This document shows positions 43,434 through 64,000 of a stretch of DNA of 64,000 bases, in pieces. The stretch is from Pipra filicauda (taxonomy: Eukaryota > Chordata > Aves > Passeriformes > Pipridae): positions 1,488,001-1,552,000 of the forward strand of contig NW_024103718.1 in NCBI RefSeq assembly GCF_003945595.2, read 5' to 3'. The notes under the pieces were generated by a model. It worked only from the letters and a program-made list of their open reading frames with translations, searched no databases and had not been told where the DNA came from. Positions within the stretch are counted from its first letter, which is position 1. Each line of letters opens with the position of its first letter. The translations under genes were made by a program, and so were the position numbers.

Positions 43434-43875
43434 CGTTCTGCATCCAGAGAAGGGCAATGGAGCTGGTGAAGAGTCTGAAGCACAAGCCGTATAAGGAGCG
43501 GCTGAAGAAGCTGGTACTGTTTAACCTGGAGAAAAGGAGGCTCAGGGATGACCTTATCACTCTACAACTGTGTGAAAGGAGGTTGTAGCCGGGTGGGCGT
43601 TGGTCTCTTTTCACAGGCAACCAGGGACAGGACAAGAGGACATAGTCTCGAGCTGCAACAGGGAAGGTTTAAGCTGGACATAAGGAGGAATTTCTTCACA
43701 GGGTGATTAGATATTAGAATAGATTTCCCAGGGAGGCGGTGGAGTCACCGTCCCTGGCGCTGTTTAAGGGAAGACGGGACGTAGTGCCATGGTCTAGTTG
43801 ACACGGTGGTGTTCGCTCATAGGTTAGACTAGATCATCTCAGAGGTCTTTTCCAACCTAATCGATTCTGTGAGTC
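43434..43875 (+). mobile_element. CR1 LINE 3' fragment (sense) abutting the ERCC5 CpG island
   Basis: Carries CATCCAGAGAAGGGCAATGG, TTTAACCTGGAGAAAAGGAG, GGACATAAGGAGGAATTTCT, GTCTTTTCCAACCTAATCG and a GATTCTGTGAGTC end. It directly joins GC-rich promoter sequence. Confidence 0.94.
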
Positions 43876-43879
43876 TCTG

Positions 43880-44240
43880 GTGTTCGGTACTCGGCTCTCC
43901 TCCGGGCAGGCAGAGAGTCCCCCTTCTCAGGAACGCTGGCGCTCCCGGCGGGCGGAGAAAGGCCGGTGGGAGCCGCCCGGCCCCGCTGTGAGGGGCGGGA
44001 ATGAGCGGCTCCTCGCGGGCCGGGAAGGGGGGCCGGCTCCGCCCCGCGCACGGCGCTTCCCGGCGGGCCACGGGGCAGCGCCGGGGCGGTACCGGGGCGG
44101 TGTCTGCGCTCGCTGGCTGGAGGGGTCGCTGGGCCTGTCCGGCCTTTCCGGGTCCCCCGCCAGGCTCCGCTCCCTGCCCCCCCCCCGCAGGTAAGCTCCC
44201 GCCGCAGGTCCAACACCACGACCCCCGCCTGCCCCAGCTG
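43880..44240 (+). promoter_or_regulatory. CpG-island promoter of ERCC5
   Basis: Dense CpG block with GC boxes and no TATA, immediately after a CR1 end. It ends with a splice donor, CAG|GTAAGC (44190/44191), after a poly-C stretch. A leader intron from 44191 to the CATAG acceptor at 44338 is possible. Confidence 0.8.
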
Positions 44241-44368
44241 GTCCCGGGCCGAACGGCTGCCTCGTTATTTCTGTTCGCATTAATGAAGCAGACGTGGGCC
44301 GTGTCGTCTTTGGGTCATCCCTTCTTTTTGCCTCATAGATTTTCTCTCAAAGCAGGTAAGAAGGGACC

Positions 44369-58431
<14,063 letters not shown>

Positions 58432-58517
58432 AGAAGAAAAGTAATAAAAAGGGCAGACTCTTGTGGCATTTATGATTTAAGCTTTGTAAATATTCTAATG
58501 AATTTTTGATAAAATAT

Positions 58518-58523
58518 AATAAA
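58518..58523 (+). promoter_or_regulatory. Polyadenylation signal AATAAA of ERCC5
   Basis: Canonical hexamer 87 bases after the stop codon, giving a short 3' untranslated region. Confidence 0.75.
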
Positions 58524-58539
58524 TTATTTCTATTTGTTA

Positions 58540-61500
58540 TGTATTTGTCATGCATTTTCTGTCCAGACCTTAAATAGAAGGGATTCTAAGCAATGCAAAA
58601 ACTAATTTTAGGACATTTACTCGTAAAGACCTAGATTGAACTTGATATAAGTTTTCTGGATTCAGATTTTAAAATTGAGCCAATATGTGATGTCCATTCA
58701 TTTACATTCTGAGTTAATTGTTAAAATCACCTGCAATCTGTTGCTTCCTTAACTTAGAACTTAAATGAAATTTTGAAAACTACCTGGGTGATTTCTAGGT
58801 GTTGCAAGAAGGAAAATAAGTTCAATTAGTTTTGTTTTTCTTTTCCCTTCACTAAGCCTGTCTTGAAAGTAATGTTGTTTATTGAAGAGAGATGAAGCAA
58901 ACTCTCGTAAAATCTCAAGGAAAAACACACAGTATAATAAGTCCTTACATAATCTGATGAGCAGTAATTGTTTATGTTCTGAATGTAAATGTCATGTTTC
59001 TAGATTTGGGTTTCCATGACCATATCAAAAGACAGTGTTTGTTTGAAAAAGTGGTGCAGCAACCCACTGGTTGCAGCACTCACATCAGATTAATTTGTGA
59101 GAGACAATGTGTTGGGCTCAGACTTCTCACACATCTCACCTCTTTGAATGATTGTAGAATTTATTTCTACCTCCTGTGGATTAAGGAGGAAAAGTACAGT
59201 CTTACTTTTATTCTCACATTACATTTTAGTCCTTCTTGCCTTTTTTTTTTGTCTTCTCATTTGATATTTCTACTGTGTTTCTCATTGTTTCATTGTTTGA
59301 AATCCAAGTCCATATATTTAAGTTTTGTATTAGATATTATCCTCCCCTAAAAGGATCAAGGGCTGACGTGAACTGGGTGCGATTTGACCCTCACAGTTGC
59401 AGAGAGTCTAATACTTCGTGTACAGTTTATATTGGGCAAAAATGATCCTCTTTAAACCTCTTTTCTAAAAGATTATAACATTTTAAGCAAATTCTCAGCC
59501 TGTACAGCCAGTTTACAGCACTAGTTTGTGAATCACTCATTGGTATTACTGAATTTTACTTTAAAAGTGTGTATCAGGTCTCAGTGAATTATTTAATAGT
59601 TTATAGGTCTAGAAGAGCTCCTGTTAATTTCTTCTGCTGAGTATGGTAAAGTACACACACCCTCACCTCTCTGTAGGGCTTGTTTAGTATTTTTGTACAA
59701 TAATTTATCATTTTTCTGTAACACCTAGAAACCACAGTTGAGGTTGAAGTCTAATTTTTCTAAAAAATGTGTTAAGTAAGAGACGGTTCTTGTCCTGAAT
59801 TGATTACACACTAAAACAGAGAAATCTTAGATAGCTGTAGTTGTTCTTATGGCAGTAAGTATTTGCAATCTGTTGAGTGAATAGACATTTGGAATATAGA
59901 GGAGTGTGATGCCTTAAAATCTATATTATATTAAATCGTAGTATAACTATATATATATAGTATAACTCACTAGTACTTTTAGTTTGCTAAGCACCTTTGT
60001 ATTAGATTCCTAAAATGCTGTTAAACTCTTCCTGTCAAGAATTTCAAAGAAAATAATCAAAGAAATAATTTTCTGACAATTTTTAGTATAGAAAGGCAAA
60101 AAGCTATTCTTTAATTGAGGCGTTGTAGGTGCACAAACAATATTGTACCGACCATGGCACAGACCTTTACAATTTTATAATACCATCTAATTACAATATC
60201 TGGACATTACTTCATTGGTTACACCCATCCCCAAAACCGTCCCTCCCATCATCCCACCCTTGCCACACCTCTAAATCTGAGTTGGTGGTCTCAAAATGAC
60301 AACCCCTTCCTCTCCACCTTCATCTTCCTTGTCCTCTGTGTCCTCCTTGGAACAGCTTCAAGGCTTCTAAGTAGTTTTATCTGGTTATATCAAGTGGTCT
60401 GACCCTGTTATGTCTCATTTTGAGTACATTTCTACAGATAAGGTGTTTTTCACCTTGCTAAAATCTTTGTTGAAATTAATCTAGTAGTGTGTGGATATTT
60501 ATGCAAATTGACAGCTGTCTCATGGAGTAAAGCAGAGTAGGATTTTGGGAGTTGTGTTGTCACAGTTTTGCATTCTAACGTGACCACCCCTGCTGCCAAT
60601 GCACCCCCTGCCCCTTAGTAAATTTAAATCTGTGCTTTGGGAGACCCTTTTGACTGAGGAATGATATGCTCTGTGGTTACTTTTTAGTAACACTGAGTGT
60701 TACATCCTGCCACTATTTATTTTGTAAAAAATACTCCCAAGTTGGTTACTTTGTTGGTTGGAGCTCCCTTGAGTGGGTGACTGGTGCTGTTACGAAATCC
60801 ACTCCCTTATGTAAGGGACATGGTGTGCGGTGCCCTCTTTGTGCTCGTCCTGCAGCTGTCAGGATTTATTATTGCTCCCACTGTGGGGATGTTGGCAATG
60901 TGTGACACAGGCTTCGGGACACGCTCCTGCCTGTGGCTGCCCTGGAGGGAAGAGACCAGGCAGATAAGGACATTGCTGTTTGAGCACCATCTTCGGAAAG
61001 CTGCAAGAGATTCAGGTAACATTGACTGAAATGCGGTGGATGCCAGTGATATTTCACTTGTCTGTGTCTTATACTCTAAATTATTTTGTATCCTTTGCTT
61101 TAAACAGCAAAACTGAGCTGTTCTGCTCTGTTTAATTGCTTGTAGCACCCTTGAATGTGTATGTTAAACTCAGACAGATTGCTATGTTGTTCAGTGTACT
61201 TCAAAGGATATTTTTAGAATGACATAAAAAGTGTAGAGGATCACAAAATAAAAAGGCTTTCCCTTGTAGGATGATTTTACAGTGCAATGTTGCTTATCCT
61301 TTAGAATGCAAAAGGACTGATTATTAACCATTTCTTTTGTCTTCTAATGTGAAGAAAATTTGTCTTTTTTATTCTTCTGAGGTAGATGACAAGCTGATGG
61401 ATGTGTGTAGCATTTTCTGCTTAATGTCCCAGTAGTTTCTTATGCTACTTGTTATTCTGCAGATGCATACAAAGACTTCAAATTCCATTGAATCTCTTTT

Positions 61501-62707
61501 TTGTTCCTCATCTAATGATGTTGCTATAGCTAAGTTCGTGTGTAGACACAAAAATAATGTCAATAATTTTCTTCTAGGTGTTACGGTAACATGTAGAAAC
61601 CTCCAAAGATATTTTTCACCTTCAAACAGGTTAATGGCTGCTGGTATTGTAGTAGTAAAGTTAAACATTAAACGTGTGTCTTTGGTAGCGTGAAGTCAAA
61701 AGGGCATGGTGCATCCTCTCTAAAAGGAAAGGGCTATTCCATACTGTGCTTTTTCACTTGAAGTTTTGAGACAAAAACCTGCCTAGGACTTTGCACTGTG
61801 AGAAAGATTCTTGGTATTCAGCATTTTTTTTTTTACTTTGATTGTCCTTTTTTTTTTCTTTTCACTGTATAGAGATATTCCTTCACCTATTGCCTTATTT
61901 AATTGCATTCCTGTCGGGTCTTTAAACATGTGTAGGTTATTAACTGTATACTGCCTGTAACCATTCCAGCAAAAATCAGTTAAATCTGCACATAACAGTG
62001 GAAATTTAATAATTTTTGAAGTTTTAATTTAATTTTTAAAGCACTGATTTATTTTTTTTTAATTCCTATGAACTCAGTGTTCTTCCTAATTGTAAAATAT
62101 CAAGAATTGGAGATGATTGCTTCTGTCTACTTTTCTACAGACAGCAAAAATTGTACTGTCCTCTGTCATACTTTTCCTATTATTTTTTCTCTGGAGTCTT
62201 TGTGTTTTGTGACTGTTTATATAGGCACATATGCTTTCTGTTTAGCATGTTATTTGTAGATCTTGCTTCTTACTTATTCTCATATGCAAATTTATTCAAA
62301 CAAGATTAGATCCTTAAGGTGCAGTTTTTCATGTCTTTCAGACACTTATTGCTACCTTTCCTTTCAATCCTTTATAAGCCTACGAACCCTGATTTTAGTT
62401 TGTTCTAATTTTAAGATTTCATATAATAGTTTTAAACATTTATCAAAGCTCTTTATCTCTCATTTTTAAAAAAATCTGCTCTTTTGCCTCTTTGAGAGTA
62501 TAAGAGTTGAACTTATTTGGTTCTGGTTCTTTTATGCCTTGAATATTGATACTTATGTGTCTACATGTTTTTATCATCTATATAAGTAAATTATAGCATA
62601 ATACATGTAAAAAGAATTTTCTTTTTTAATTAAGTGTTTGTGGGGAAAAAGAAATAAGGTACTTATTTCTTACATTATTCAGGCAGGCTTGTGTTTCTCT
62701 GTCCCAG
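58540..62707. other. Intergenic DNA downstream of ERCC5
   Basis: AT-rich sequence without a recognisable gene. Two GC-richer patches stand out (60180-60350, C-rich; 60780-61020), but I could not assign them to a repeat family or an exon. Confidence 0.5.
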
Positions 62708-62792
62708 GGTTTGTGACTTGGTATGGATTTGACATCATCACAACATAATTATCTACAAAATGAACTGGTAAGAGAATTGGAAAGACAAGAAG
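62708..62792 (+). other. Possible orphan first coding exon
   Basis: A good acceptor (GTTTCTCTGTCCCAG) is followed 15 bases later by an ATG and 70 coding bases (MDLTSSQHNYLQNELVRE...) up to a donor-like AAG|GTAAAA. In mammals a METTL21-family gene lies beyond ERCC5, which makes an exon here plausible, but I do not recognise the peptide and no second exon was found in the window. Confidence 0.25.
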
Positions 62793-64000
62793 GTAAAATG
62801 TTTCTTATTTCATTATTTTTCCTTGTTGCACTTAAGAATATTGTTAAGTATAAGGAACAAAGTGTCTGGCTGACAGTGAGCTATCTTCTCATTCATTTTT
62901 TCTGAAGAACTGTGTTTATGCCACTTGTGCAGAAAATACAACAGATAGCGCTGTTGTATTCTAGCTATGCAGTGGGTATCTTAAGTATGTTACACCTGCG
63001 TACTCTTGTCCTGGCAGTTTCCTACCAGTGCCTGGCATCTGTCCTCCAGCTACTTGCCTGTGACTGGTTCCAGGAAATGAAGCTGTGACTATGATCAAGC
63101 TATTCAGAGAGGTTTGTTTACGGGCTGTCAGTTAGGGAGAATTGGTTATTACAAGCTTGGTTTCTGTCCAGACAGTCTCAGACCTAATCTTTCAAATCCC
63201 TCAGGGGCTACTGACAGCTTTTCTTCTTCAGCACTTTCATGGCTGCACATCTTTCAAGATCCTAAAGTATTGTAAGTAGTCCCCTTTTTAGCAGTCACCA
63301 GGAGTAGACAAGGTTTTAGGGCAAGTGCATGTGTTTTGCGGTGGGGTCTAGTTATGTTCTACATAACATGTGTGAAAGGAAGAGGGGTTTAAAATTATTT
63401 TATTTTTCATAATATTTTTGTTTAAAATCTCAGCTGAGTTGTGGTCCATGTACAGCCAAGCTTTTGGGTTTCTGTTTTCTCAAGACAGATCAGCATGCAG
63501 TTTTGCTTTGCTACCTGTTCAGTGAGGCAACATGGAGCTTTGGGCATGACTGCAATACTTAAAATGAATTATTTTCTCATTAAAACTAATGTTTGTTGTT
63601 TCACTTTCAAATACTTTTTTTGGAGTACCCCAAACTGATGACCTTCTCTGGAAAGCTGATGTTGCACAAGAGGATGTCTGATAGCAATTGGTATAGGTTG
63701 CTGTTCTACAAAGCACTGTTCAAGTGTCTTAATTTGGAGATTTTCTTTAATGCAATTGTCTTTCCTTTTGTCTAATTCTGATTTGAACAAAGAGCTCAAG
63801 TTGATCCTATGCAATGAAGCATGATTATTAGGAGAAGAATTATCTAGAAGAATAAATGTTAAAGATAGATCTACTAAAGACTGAAATATTGATGCCTGTC
63901 ATTGTGTGTTCCATAGTACACGAGGGCTGAAATGAAGTTCCACAGTCATTTCTATGCTTCTGAAAGCTTGAGTGTCCAATACAGATATTCTCTTCATGCA
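62793..64000. other. Unassigned sequence at the right end
   Basis: No exon, RNA or repeat family recognised. If the candidate exon at 62708 is real, this would be its first intron. Confidence 0.5.

Noticed and set aside
43283..43588. 101-codon open frame upstream of ERCC5
   Set aside because: Its second half is the same CR1 segment as at 4412; relic of the mobile element.
58994..59445. 118-codon and 69-codon frames downstream of ERCC5
   Set aside because: Composition (Phe/Leu/Ser-rich from T-rich DNA) and lack of splice context or homology indicate chance.
60130..60350. C-rich patch considered as an LTR or ncRNA
   Set aside because: No LTR ends, no target-site duplication and no RNA fold or promoter boxes that I could support.

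Overview
The window is nuclear DNA of a bird. The evidence is many CR1-type LINE fragments with the avian 3' end, introns of 0.1-5 kb, CpG-island promoters and a dense vertebrate gene block. Species cannot be fixed from the sequence alone. Four complete protein-coding genes could be assembled exon by exon, in the same order as the mammalian 13q33 block: TEX30 (+), POGLUT2/KDELC1 (-), BIVM (+) and ERCC5/XPG (+). All four give continuous frames with human-like lengths (228, 496, 505 and 1194 codons).

Layout: 1-5.1 kb is AT-rich intergenic DNA with two CR1 copies. TEX30 runs from 5.3 to 11.3 kb. A ~1 kb tail-to-tail spacer follows. POGLUT2 reads leftwards from 23.0 to ~12.3 kb. A 3.7 kb head-to-head spacer (CR1 copies and an LTR-like stretch) separates the POGLUT2 CpG island from a second, very GC-rich island that probably starts BIVM. 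BIVM coding exons lie at 28.5-41.5 kb. A 2.9 kb spacer ends in the ERCC5 CpG island, and ERCC5 coding exons run 44.4-58.4 kb. From 58.5 to 64 kb is mostly intergenic, with one possible orphan exon near 62.7 kb.

The genes do not form a pathway. TEX30 is a predicted alpha/beta hydrolase, POGLUT2 an ER O-glucosyltransferase, BIVM a poorly understood protein in which I see a papain-like Cys/His signature, and ERCC5 the 3' endonuclease of nucleotide excision repair.

The most notable points are in ERCC5: an AT-AC U12-type intron, a second intron with a perfect U12-type GT donor, a 97-bp GC-AG intron, and a three-copy 33-37-residue repeat in the spacer. In POGLUT2 the ER-retention KDEL sits alone on a 6-codon last coding exon. 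CR1 remnants lie next to all four promoters. I found no mobile operon, CRISPR or other wholly new system.
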